This document shows positions 7,290 to 14,803 of a stretch of DNA of 14,803 bases, one piece after another. Positions within the stretch are counted from its first letter, which is position 1. The number at the start of each line of letters is the position of its first letter. Below the pieces are notes generated by a model. It did not search any database. It worked only from the letters and a program-made list of their open reading frames with translations, and was not told the origin of the DNA. The position numbers and the translations under genes were made by a program. Location: the NCBI GenBank assembly GCA_937886455.1, contig CALGCU010000266.1, positions 1 to 14,803 on the forward strand, given 5' to 3'. The DNA comes from an uncultured Bacteroidales bacterium (GTDB lineage: Bacteria; Bacteroidota; Bacteroidia; Bacteroidales; Paludibacteraceae).

Positions 7290-7314
7290 GTGATATTCTA
7301 TTCTTTTTTCACTG
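7279..7314. terminator. Possible weak bidirectional terminator between convergent genes
   Basis: CAGTGAAATAAG (7279-7290) and CTTTTTTCACTG (7303-7314) form an inverted repeat with one mismatch and a 12-base loop. It includes the stop codons of both the last glycosyltransferase gene and priA. The stem is A:T-rich and lacks a strong GC core, so termination is plausible from position but not strongly supported. Confidence 0.3.
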
Positions 7315-9762
7315 CATAGGATCAATATCTAAAATCATCATTACACTTTTGTGTTGTTCTTGTTGGTGCAAATGCTGTATTTGTGCCTGTAGGAGTTGTT
7401 TTGCTTTGGTGATGGAAGCATTTCGTTCTATGCGAATCAGAATGTGGCGTACATACAGGCTCTGCACTCTTCCAATGATGGGTACCACTGCTGAAGAACT
7501 TCTTGCGCCAAATACTTGCTTTAAATTCTGCGCCAGTGTGTTCGCGGTGTTTTGTACGATGACTTCGTCTTTGTGTTTAAGTATAACAGTGATGAGTCGA
7601 TAGTAGGGCGGGTAACGGAATAATTGACGTTCGTTGATTTGTTCGCCATAAAAATCATCGTACTTATGATTTGCTAAGTGAGCAAATAGAGGATTTTCCG
7701 GTTGATAAGTTTGTATGACAACTTCACCTCTACGGTGCATGCGCCCGGCTCTTCCGCTCACTTGTTCCAACATTTGATAGGCGCGTTCATAGGCTCTGAA
7801 ATCTGGTTGATTGAGCAGTGCGTCTGCATGTAGCACAGCAACAAGACTCACATCGTCAAAACTCAGTCCCTTAGTGACCATTTGTGTACCCACCAATATG
7901 TCTACTTGGTGTTGAGAGAAACGATGTATAATATCAGCATAACTATTTTTACGCCGTGTAGTGTCTAAGTCCATACGGGCAACACGTGCAGTGGGAAATA
8001 AGTTGTGTATTTCGTCTTCAATCTTCTCGGTACCGGTTCCTTGTGCTTGGAGTTCTTGGTTTTGGCAGGAAGGACAGACAGTGGGAATGGTTTGTGTGTG
8101 TCCGCAATAGTGACACTCTACAGTGTTTGTGTGTCTGTGTAGCGTCATACTCACATCGCAATATACACACCGAGCAACATATCCACATGCTTTACACGCT
8201 AAACTATGCGCATATCCTCTTCGGTTTTGGAAGAGAATGACTTGCTCGTTGTGGTGTAAGGCATTTTTTATTTTTTCCAATAGAAAATCTGAAAACCCAT
8301 TTGTGGTGAGTTTCTTTCGATGTGCCTCTCTCATGTCCACCATGTGTATTTCTGGCAATAAAATATCTTTGTAGCGCTTTTTCATTTCCACTAATCCATA
8401 TCGTCCTTCTTTTACATTAAAGTAGGTTTCTACGGCAGGAGTGGCAGTTCCTAAAAGTGTTTTTGCACCGTGTATTTGAGCCAAAACAATAGCTGTGTTT
8501 CTGGCATGATAGCGTGGGGAGGGGTCTTGTTGTTTGTAGGATGTGTCGTGTTCTTCATCTACAATAATGAGACCTAAATTGTGAAAAGGTAGAAAGACGG
8601 AGGAACGCACCCCTACAATAATGTCATACTCGTTTCCTTTTAGCATATTATGATAGGTCTCTACTCGTTCTGCATCTGAGAATTTTGAGTGATAAATACC
8701 CATGCGCTTTCCAAACACTTCTCCAATGCGTTCTGTTAATTGAGTGGTAAGGGCTATCTCTGGTACCATGAATAGTACCTGTTTCCCTTGGGCTATCATT
8801 TCTGCCATCAGATGAATGTACACTTCAGTTTTCCCACTGGATGTCACTCCATGGAGTAGCACAACAGGGTGATTCTTCCACTCATTATGTATGGCTTCAA
8901 AGGCTTGTTGTTGCACTTCGTTGAGAGGATGTTTTTCTGTTGTGTTTTCAGCGTGTGTATGTATTCTGTTTACCTCGCGTGTGTGTCTTTCCAACAATCC
9001 TTTTTCTTCGAGTTGTTTGAGTATGGTCGATGTGGTCTCTGCTTCTTTGAGTAGCAGGCTTTTGGGAATCTCGGTTTGCTCTGCCTCGCATTCTCCTAAA
9101 AGGTGAAGAAAGGTGGTAAATACTTTTGATTGTTTAGGAGCTCGGCGCAAACTGTCTAATGCCATTTGACAATTGTTAGACACTTGTAGATGAGAGGGAA
9201 GTGTGTATGTAACTACCGTTTTAGGTCGGTAGTTTTCCGTGATACCTTCTCCTAAGATAATGGCCCCGATGTCTAATAGTCTATAAAGATGGGGCATGAT
9301 GTTCTTAGTCCCGATTACTTTGCTTAATTCTTGTGCATTGTGTGGCTTTTCGTCAGTTAATAGGTTGAGAATGCGCGTTTGGGTAGGCGGTAGTGTTGTT
9401 TCTCCTACAAAGTCCGGATTGAGTGTTACTTTTGTTTCGCTCTCTATTTTCAGCCCTGTTGGTATTGCTGCTTTGTATATCTCTCCCAATGTTACCTGAT
9501 AATACTCAACCATCCACTCCCAAAGTTTGAGTTGTTCAGTGGTGATCACTGGTTGTTGGTCGATTATGTCGCTCACCTCTTTGATGGTCACTCCTTGCGG
9601 TTCCTCATTGTGCAGTCGATAGATAATTCCGGTGTAAAATTTTCTGGCGCCAAAAGGGACAATCACTCTGCTTCCCACCTTTGCCTCTTGGCTCAGAGAT
9701 GAGGTCAACCGATAGGTAAATGTACCGGTCAGTGGGAACGGTAGAATGACTTCAGCAAACAT
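7309..9762 (-). CDS. priA: Primosomal protein N' (PriA), replication restart helicase
   Basis: An 817-residue superfamily 2 DNA helicase that recognises stalled forks and reloads the replisome. The N-terminal DNA-binding region (1-110) contains the typical opening FAEVILPFPLTGTFTY. The helicase core has Walker A GVTSSGKT (305-312), Walker B DEEH (402-405), GTATP (438-442) and QVSGRAGR (667-674). The zinc module has all eight cysteines in the expected pairs (523/526, 532/535, 550/553, 563/566). GTQMVTKGLSFDDV (625-638) is a PriA hallmark. Length is near the family norm for Bacteroidota and somewhat longer than E. coli PriA (about 730). It follows the NlpC/P60 gene after 16 bp on the same strand, so it is probably co-transcribed with guaA. 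All key residues seem intact. Confidence 0.97.
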   Translation of the reverse strand: MFAEVILPFPLTGTFTYRLTSSLSQEAKVGSRVIVPFGARKFYTGIIYRLHNEEPQGVTIKEVSDIIDQQPVITTEQLKLWEWMVEYYQVTLGEIYKAAIPTGLKIESETKVTLNPDFVGETTLPPTQTRILNLLTDEKPHNAQELSKVIGTKNIMPHLYRLLDIGAIILGEGITENYRPKTVVTYTLPSHLQVSNNCQMALDSLRRAPKQSKVFTTFLHLLGECEAEQTEIPKSLLLKEAETTSTILKQLEEKGLLERHTREVNRIHTHAENTTEKHPLNEVQQQAFEAIHNEWKNHPVVLLHGVTSSGKTEVYIHLMAEMIAQGKQVLFMVPEIALTTQLTERIGEVFGKRMGIYHSKFSDAERVETYHNMLKGNEYDIIVGVRSSVFLPFHNLGLIIVDEEHDTSYKQQDPSPRYHARNTAIVLAQIHGAKTLLGTATPAVETYFNVKEGRYGLVEMKKRYKDILLPEIHMVDMREAHRKKLTTNGFSDFLLEKIKNALHHNEQVILFQNRRGYAHSLACKACGYVARCVYCDVSMTLHRHTNTVECHYCGHTQTIPTVCPSCQNQELQAQGTGTEKIEDEIHNLFPTARVARMDLDTTRRKNSYADIIHRFSQHQVDILVGTQMVTKGLSFDDVSLVAVLHADALLNQPDFRAYERAYQMLEQVSGRAGRMHRRGEVVIQTYQPENPLFAHLANHKYDDFYGEQINERQLFRYPPYYRLITVILKHKDEVIVQNTANTLAQNLKQVFGARSSSAVVPIIGRVQSLYVRHILIRIERNASITKAKQLLQAQIQHLHQQEQHKSVMMILDIDPMQ

Positions 9763-9778
9763 GTCGGTTTATGATGTT

Positions 9779-10561
9779 TTATTCGTGAATCCGTTTGATG
9801 ATACGCAGGCGATGCGTATGTGTGCCATCTATTTCTGAGACAATTCCTTGTGCATCAATCTTGTTAATCTTAACGCGCCCGGATGCATGCATGATATTCT
9901 CATTGTCCAGCATCATGCCTACGTGTATAATCTTCTTGTCTGCATTCTCAAAGAATGCCAAATCGCCTGCTTTAGCTTCTGTGAGAAAATCCACCACTCT
10001 TCCGTGATTTACTTGTTGGCTCGCATCTCTTGGTAATTGAATGCCGAAGATACCATAAATCATCTGCACAAATCCGGAGCAGTCAATTCCTAATGCATTT
10101 CTTCCTCCCCAAAGATAGGGTGTGTTCACAAAGAATCGTGCTATGTTGGTCACTTTGGCGCTATCAAACGTAGTCCCTTGTGGGAGTACTGTAGAGGGGT
10201 CAATATTAAATTTCACTCCCAGTAATTCAAAGGAACCATTTTTATAATTGGGTACTTTTGTGCCGCCTGATAAAAGTAATGTAGTTTGATTCTCAGCGCT
10301 CATGGCAAGTGCCACAGGGAATGCTATCGCACTCTTAGGGGCATCTTTTATTTCGTTGTATGCCTCGTCGGAGAGAGCAGAAATCATTTTTCTGTCCACC
10401 CATCCCTCATATCCGTCCGCATCTAATTGTATCTTAGCCCATGCTCCTTCTTCTTTGAGAATCGTCATGGTCTCTGCAAAGAGCACCTGCGAACACATCT
10501 CCGCTTGTTCGTGGGGAGATGTGCGCATGGGTACTACACTATTTAATGTGATAGCTTTCAT
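9779..10561 (-). CDS. NlpC/P60 (C40) cysteine peptidase with SH3-like N-terminus, no signal peptide
   Basis: A 260-residue protein. The N-terminal part (1-60) looks like a bacterial SH3 domain (VVPMRTSPHEQAEM, then GAWAKIQLDADGYEGWV). The middle carries a second SH3-like stretch, and the C-terminal half is the NlpC/P60 catalytic domain: YLWGGRNALGIDCSGF (149-164) with nucleophile C161, His213 in HVGMML and the third polar residue H225 in HASGRV. Such enzymes cut gamma-D-glutamyl-diamino acid bonds in peptidoglycan peptides, and this layout resembles YkfC-type proteins that act on recycled muropeptides. The N-terminus has no hydrophobic leader, so a cytoplasmic location is inferred. The ATG at 10561 is 18 bp after guaA and the stop is 16 bp before priA, consistent with a three-gene transcript. 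Peptidase family is confident; exact substrate is inferred. Confidence 0.9.
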   Translation of the reverse strand: MKAITLNSVVPMRTSPHEQAEMCSQVLFAETMTILKEEGAWAKIQLDADGYEGWVDRKMISALSDEAYNEIKDAPKSAIAFPVALAMSAENQTTLLLSGGTKVPNYKNGSFELLGVKFNIDPSTVLPQGTTFDSAKVTNIARFFVNTPYLWGGRNALGIDCSGFVQMIYGIFGIQLPRDASQQVNHGRVVDFLTEAKAGDLAFFENADKKIIHVGMMLDNENIMHASGRVKINKIDAQGIVSEIDGTHTHRLRIIKRIHE

Positions 10562-10579
10562 TCAATAGAGGAATTTAGT

Positions 10580-12100
10580 TTATTCCCATTCAATAGTTGC
10601 AGGTGGTTTGGAACTGATGTCATAGACTACTCTGTTAACTCCTTTCACCTTGTTGATGATTTCGTTAGACACTTTTGCCAGGAATTCATATGGCAATTGT
10701 GCCCAATCTGCTGTCATGGCGTCTGTGGAGGTCACGGCGCGCAGTGCAACTGCATTCTCATAAGTTCTTTCGTCGCCCATCACCCCTACCGATTGTACGG
10801 GAAGAAGGATTACACCGGCTTGCCACACTTTGTCATACAGATTCCATTCTCTCAATGAACGAATAAAGATGTCATCTGCTTCTTGCAACACATGTACTTT
10901 TTCTGGTGTGATAGCTCCTAATATGCGCACTGCTAATCCCGGTCCGGGGAATGGTTGACGCTTAATGAGATGTGCCATCATTCCTAATTCTCTACCTACT
11001 TTTCTTACTTCGTCTTTGAAGAGCAAGCGTAACGGTTCACACAATTTAAGATTCATTTTTTCAGGAAGTCCTCCTACATTGTGGTGTGACTTAATCGTTG
11101 TTCCTGTAATTGAGAGTGATTCTATGCAGTCAGGATAAATAGTACCTTGTGCCAGCCACTTCACATCCTTAATTTTGTGAGCTTCTTCATCAAACACCTC
11201 TATGAATCCACGTCCTATGATTTTGCGCTTTTGTTCGGGGTCGGTCACACCATCCAATTCTTTGTAGAATTTCTCATGTGCACGTACTCCCACTACATTC
11301 AGCCCTAAGTGTTTGTAGTCTTCCATCACGCTCTCAAATTCATTCTTTCTCAACAAACCGTGATCTACAAAGATACATGTCAGGTTGTCGCCAATGGCTT
11401 TGTTGAGCAATACTGCTGCTACCGACGAATCTACTCCTCCTGACAATCCTAATACCACTTTGTCATTGCCTAATTGTTGGCGTAGGTTGTTCACTGTGCT
11501 TTCAATGAAGGATGCCGGAGACCAGTCTTTTTTACACTTGCAAATGTTTAGGAAGTTGTCTAATAACAACACACCGTCAAGACTGTGGAATACTTCCGGG
11601 TGAAACTGTACTCCCCATGTTAATTCGCCTTCCACTTTGTAGGCGGCTACCGGCACATCTGCTGTGCTGGCTATAATCTTGAAGTTTTCTGGCAGTGAAG
11701 TGATGGTGTCTCCATGTGACATCCATATTTGTGAGCCCGGATTCATACCACTAAACAACTCGTCTTCCATATCAATGGTTTCCAGGTTGGCTCGTCCATA
11801 TTCTCTTGATACAGCTGGTTCAACAGTTCCTCCTGCATTATAGGCCATGAATTGCGCGCCATAGCAAATACCCAACACGGGGAATTTGCCTCTTAGCTGG
11901 CTCAAATCCACTTTAAAAGCACTTGGGTCATATACCGAATAAGGACTTCCGGAGAGGATAACTCCCTTGATTCCATCGGTATTTGCAGGGAATTTGTTGT
12001 AAGGTAGGATTTCGCAATACTCACTCAGGTCGCGTAGTCTCCTACCTATGAGTTGCGTGGTTTGTGAACCAAAATCCAGGATAATAATTTTTTCTTGCAT
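10580..12100 (-). CDS. guaA: GMP synthase (glutamine-hydrolysing)
   Basis: A 506-residue enzyme that converts XMP, ATP and glutamine to GMP, the last step of guanine nucleotide synthesis in the cytoplasm. The class I glutamine amidotransferase domain (1 to about 190) shows IILDFGSQTTQLIGRR (6-21), the nucleophile C79 in GICYGAQ, and the H167/E169 pair in QFHPEV. The ATP-pyrophosphatase domain begins with the PP-loop LSGGVDSSVAA (219-229). The dimerisation domain ends in the signature VVYDISSKPPATIEWE. Length matches the usual single-chain bacterial form. The ATG at 12100 is unambiguous because the conserved N-terminus starts there. It is the first gene of the leftward set guaA, NlpC/P60, priA and has its own promoter. 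No guanine riboswitch core was recognised in the leader. Confidence 0.98.
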   Translation of the reverse strand: MQEKIIILDFGSQTTQLIGRRLRDLSEYCEILPYNKFPANTDGIKGVILSGSPYSVYDPSAFKVDLSQLRGKFPVLGICYGAQFMAYNAGGTVEPAVSREYGRANLETIDMEDELFSGMNPGSQIWMSHGDTITSLPENFKIIASTADVPVAAYKVEGELTWGVQFHPEVFHSLDGVLLLDNFLNICKCKKDWSPASFIESTVNNLRQQLGNDKVVLGLSGGVDSSVAAVLLNKAIGDNLTCIFVDHGLLRKNEFESVMEDYKHLGLNVVGVRAHEKFYKELDGVTDPEQKRKIIGRGFIEVFDEEAHKIKDVKWLAQGTIYPDCIESLSITGTTIKSHHNVGGLPEKMNLKLCEPLRLLFKDEVRKVGRELGMMAHLIKRQPFPGPGLAVRILGAITPEKVHVLQEADDIFIRSLREWNLYDKVWQAGVILLPVQSVGVMGDERTYENAVALRAVTSTDAMTADWAQLPYEFLAKVSNEIINKVKGVNRVVYDISSKPPATIEWE

Positions 12101-12204
12101 AATTATGTAATGGTTTTATGTATTCTTAGAAAGTGTAAGTGTTACATTATGAGGAATATAAATCTTGTTATGTGGTTAATGTTCCACTCGTTTGTTTCCG
12201 TTTG

Positions 12205-12236
12205 CGAAGATAGCGTAAAAGCATGGCAAAAGCAAG
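12205..12236 (-). promoter_or_regulatory. Candidate Bacteroidota sigma-70 promoter for guaA
   Basis: On the minus strand TATCTTCG (12212 down to 12205) matches seven of eight positions of the -7 consensus TAnnTTTG. CTTG (12236 down to 12233) matches three of four bases of the -33 box, with 20 bp between. Transcription would start near 12199, leaving a leader of about 100 nt before guaA. The remaining gap up to the cls stop shows no hairpin with a T-tract. Confidence 0.58.
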
Positions 12237-12275
12237 AGAAAAGTTCACTTGGATGACACAATCTTTATGATGTCT

Positions 12276-13712
12276 CTACAGCAGGGGCACAAATAGCCGT
12301 GCAATTGACTCTTTTAATTTCTCCCAATGTGAGCGTTGATCCCATTTATTGGCGTCCACTTCTCGACTGTGTTCCAGGTCGTTTAGGAAAAGCTCTTTTA
12401 GTTTTTGTGCGGTATCTTTGTCGTAGATAAATGCGTTTAATTCAAAGTTTTGATTACTGCTCCTTTCGTCTAAATTGGCACTTCCGATGCTTGACACCAT
12501 ATCGTCTATCACGATGCTTTTGCTGTGTAGAAAGTTGTTTTGGTAGAAATACACCCTTACTCCGGCTTCTGTCAATCTGGTGATATAACTCCTTGTTGCA
12601 GCGGCACTTAGGGGAGAGTCTGAAGTTTCTGGAATCAATAGTCTTACGTCCACTCCACTCAGGGCGGCGGTGTGAATGGCTGAAACCACTGATTGTGAGG
12701 GTACGAAATAAGGTGTGTGCATGTACACATAGTCTGTGGCTGTCATAATGGCATGGGTCAATCCATGTGTGATGTTTTCCCAGTCACTATCCGGACCGCT
12801 TGCTACAAATTGTACCAGGTTGTCATCATAAACGGGCATTTCCGGGTAGTACTTGGGGTCTGTAATAATTTTTCTATCCACAAACAACCAGTCAATCAGA
12901 AAATTGGCTTGCAATCCGTGCACGGCATTCCCCTCTATGCGAACAAAAGTGTCCCTCCATTTTCCTAATTTGTTCCCATACAAATATCTGTCGGCAATGT
13001 TCAGCCCTCCTGTAAATCCTATTTTCCCGTCCACTACAAGTATCTTGCGGTGGTTTCTGTAGTTTATTTTGAAACGATTGAGGCGAAATCGTACGGGTAG
13101 AAAGGATTGCACATAAGCTCCTGCGTTTCGTAAGGAACGTATGTAACTTTTGGGAAGTCGCCAACTTCCTAAGTAGTCATAAATCATCCGCACTCTCACC
13201 CCTTCTTGGGCTTTTTGTATAAGAAGTTTTCGGAGACGGTTGGACACACGGTCGTCTTCAAATATAAAAAACTCTATGTGAATGTGTTTCTGTGCTTGTT
13301 CAATCGCGCTAAACATGGCTTCAAAGGTGGCTTCTCCATCTGCATACACGTCAATTTTGCTTCCTGCGTACACAGGTGCTTCTCCCACTTTCATGAGCAG
13401 CTGAATCAGATGTTGTTGTTGTGGAGTGAGAGCCTGCATGTCCACTTTCGATGTGTCACACACCGGTATCGGTCGATTTTTTATGTTTCGTACACTCTTT
13501 TTGGTGATGATTTTTTGTTTTCGGAAGTCATGCCCAAAAAACACATAAAGAACAATCCCTACCACAGGAAGCAACACTAAAATAGTAATCCAAGCCAATG
13601 ATTTGGCGGGGTCTCTGTTATCCAATAAAATAGCAATGATAATCGCCACTATCATGTAGATATAGAGAGCGGAGAGTGTCCATGAAAAAATCTCTTGAAT
13701 AGTGGTTTCCAT
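12276..13712 (-). CDS. cls: Cardiolipin synthase (phospholipase D superfamily, ClsA-like)
   Basis: A 478-residue inner-membrane enzyme that condenses two phosphatidylglycerol molecules to cardiolipin and glycerol. The N-terminus has two membrane segments (about 12-30 and 38-59), the second followed by the family motif FFGHDFRKQK. Two PLD-type HKD motifs are intact: HRKILVVD (221-228) followed by GGLNIAD, and HSKSIVID (396-403) followed by SANLDERS. Length and layout match bacterial ClsA. The start at 13712 is 27 bp after the stop of ribD on the same strand, so the two are probably co-transcribed. A general PLD-like phosphatidyltransferase is the only real alternative. Confidence 0.95.
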   Translation of the reverse strand: METTIQEIFSWTLSALYIYMIVAIIIAILLDNRDPAKSLAWITILVLLPVVGIVLYVFFGHDFRKQKIITKKSVRNIKNRPIPVCDTSKVDMQALTPQQQHLIQLLMKVGEAPVYAGSKIDVYADGEATFEAMFSAIEQAQKHIHIEFFIFEDDRVSNRLRKLLIQKAQEGVRVRMIYDYLGSWRLPKSYIRSLRNAGAYVQSFLPVRFRLNRFKINYRNHRKILVVDGKIGFTGGLNIADRYLYGNKLGKWRDTFVRIEGNAVHGLQANFLIDWLFVDRKIITDPKYYPEMPVYDDNLVQFVASGPDSDWENITHGLTHAIMTATDYVYMHTPYFVPSQSVVSAIHTAALSGVDVRLLIPETSDSPLSAAATRSYITRLTEAGVRVYFYQNNFLHSKSIVIDDMVSSIGSANLDERSSNQNFELNAFIYDKDTAQKLKELFLNDLEHSREVDANKWDQRSHWEKLKESIARLFVPLL

Positions 13713-13739
13713 ATTCGGTGTGCTGTTGATTGGTATTTT

Positions 13740-14783
13740 TTATTTTCTGTAGTGGCGTATGATGTGACCATCATAATGTTCTTCTCCGCTCAATATTGCG
13801 TGAAAGTGAGGTGCTTCTACTCCATCGTTCAGTATAGTGGGGGAGGTTTCCACTTGTATCTCGTCCCACAATTGCTGTCTTAATAAGTCGTTCAACACCT
13901 GACTACCACCTTCCACAATCAGTGAGTGTATCTTCATTTGGTAGAGTTGATCCATCACTTGTTGCCAACATTGATTAGCAAAATCAATAGGACAAATGGT
14001 GGTGTTGTCGTGTTCCTTATAGTCTGTCTTTTCGGTGAATATCAATGTGTGTGATTTGCCATCAAAAATCTTGCTTTCATCGGGTATTTTCCCTGTTCTG
14101 TCAAGTACAATCCGCAGGGGGTTGTTCCCATCCCAACGTGTGGTTCTTAATCCGGGATTGTCCAACAAAGCGGTTCGCGTCCCCACCAAGATAGCCATGT
14201 TTTCGGCGCGCATCTTATGTACTAATTGCTTGGTAAACGGACTGGATAACACTGCCACCGGCTCATCTCTGCTTTCTCTCAATTTATCTATGAATCCATC
14301 GGCACTTTGTGCCCATTTCAAAACAATGTATGGCCTGTGTTTTTCATGATAACAAATAAAACGTTTGTTCAGTTCACGACACTCTTTTTCCAACACACCA
14401 ACCTTCACTTCCACACCGGCATCTTCCAACATTTTTACTCCTCTGCCGGCCACCAATGGATTAGGGTCAAGCATGCCAATCACTACGCGTGGAATCTGCT
14501 TTTTGATAATAAGTTCTGCGCAAGGTGGTGTTTTCCCGTAATGTGAGCAGGGTTCCAGATTCACATAGAGTGTACACTCTTGCAGCAAACTTTCATCTTT
14601 CACGGCAGCAATGGCATTTGGCTCAGCGTGTGCTGTCCCGTAGCGTTGATGATATCCTTCGCCAATTATTTGCTCGTCTTTCACTAACACCGCTCCTACC
14701 ATTGGATTTGGTGCAACATCACGAGCCCCGGCTGTGGCTATTTGCAGGCATCGGCGCATGTATGTCTCGTCGGTATGTGTCAT
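13740..14783 (-). CDS. ribD: Riboflavin biosynthesis protein RibD (pyrimidine deaminase / reductase)
   Basis: A bifunctional enzyme for two steps of riboflavin synthesis: deamination of 2,5-diamino-6-ribosylamino-pyrimidinone phosphate, then NADPH-dependent reduction of the ribose to ribityl. The ATG at 14783 gives 347 residues (MTHTDETYMRRCL). A TTG four codons upstream (14795) is possible but less likely. The N-terminal deaminase has APNPMVG (24-30), the zinc site H52-A-E54 and PCSHYGKTPPC with C79 and C88. The C-terminal reductase domain has KWAQSADGFID, ILVGTRTALLDNPGL and LIVEGGSQVLNDLL. It is complete, lies at the right edge of the window with its promoter outside, and is followed by cls after 27 bp. 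There is no sign of an FMN riboswitch in the few bases visible upstream. Confidence 0.96.
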   Translation of the reverse strand: MTHTDETYMRRCLQIATAGARDVAPNPMVGAVLVKDEQIIGEGYHQRYGTAHAEPNAIAAVKDESLLQECTLYVNLEPCSHYGKTPPCAELIIKKQIPRVVIGMLDPNPLVAGRGVKMLEDAGVEVKVGVLEKECRELNKRFICYHEKHRPYIVLKWAQSADGFIDKLRESRDEPVAVLSSPFTKQLVHKMRAENMAILVGTRTALLDNPGLRTTRWDGNNPLRIVLDRTGKIPDESKIFDGKSHTLIFTEKTDYKEHDNTTICPIDFANQCWQQVMDQLYQMKIHSLIVEGGSQVLNDLLRQQLWDEIQVETSPTILNDGVEAPHFHAILSGEEHYDGHIIRHYRK

Positions 14784-14803
14784 TGGTTTTTTCAAGTGTT
14801 GTA

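Noticed and set aside
7256..7603. 115-codon plus-strand open frame over the 3' end of priA
   Set aside because: Overlaps two real genes and is Cys/Phe/Ser-rich as expected of an antisense frame.
12101..12204. Guanine riboswitch in the guaA leader
   Set aside because: The leader is long enough to consider, but I could not find the conserved three-way junction core; only a weak imperfect inverted repeat is visible.
1..14803. CRISPR arrays, insertion sequences, tRNA or rRNA genes, phage modules
   Set aside because: No regularly spaced repeats, transposase motifs, terminal inverted repeats or RNA gene signatures were seen on either strand.

Overview
The window looks like a chromosomal segment from a Bacteroidales bacterium (phylum Bacteroidota). 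Three things point that way: promoters of the TTTG-N19-21-TAnnTTTG type seen only in this phylum, near absence of Shine-Dalgarno sites, and the gene style (EpsG-type polymerase, NlpC/P60 protein without signal peptide, PriA with its zinc module). A genus cannot be assigned from sequence alone.

Left edge (1-530): the 3' end of a sugar:cation symporter of the GPH/MelB type, read to the right. It carries one in-frame amber codon (219-221) where a glutamine is expected, so it is annotated as a broken gene. A strong intrinsic terminator follows, and its T-tract runs almost directly into the next promoter.

Polysaccharide cluster (577-7289, + strand): seven tightly packed genes for a Wzx/Wzy-dependent surface glycan (O-antigen or capsule): flippase wzx, EpsG-family polymerase, GT2, GT2, then a 155-bp gap with a good promoter, GT2, the lipid-linked sugar epimerase gnu, GT2. 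Many junctions overlap or nearly touch (ATGA overlaps; 3-10 bp gaps). Gnu converts Und-PP-GlcNAc to Und-PP-GalNAc, so with the four glycosyltransferases the cluster would build a GalNAc-initiated repeat unit of about five sugars, flip it with Wzx and polymerise it with the EpsG protein. The initiating WecA-like enzyme, sugar-nucleotide synthesis, chain-length control and ligation are not in the window.

Housekeeping block (7309-14783, all - strand, convergent with the cluster): ribD (riboflavin synthesis) followed by cls (cardiolipin synthase), then a promoter and the guaA (GMP synthetase) - NlpC/P60 peptidase - priA (replication restart helicase) set, with only 16-27 bp between genes in each set.

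No RNA gene, insertion sequence, CRISPR array or phage gene was found. I did not find a clearly new biological system. The most interesting points are the amber-interrupted transporter with its very different leucine codon use, the Gnu epimerase in a Bacteroidales cluster, the internal promoter that splits the glycan operon, and the unusual guaA-peptidase-priA grouping.
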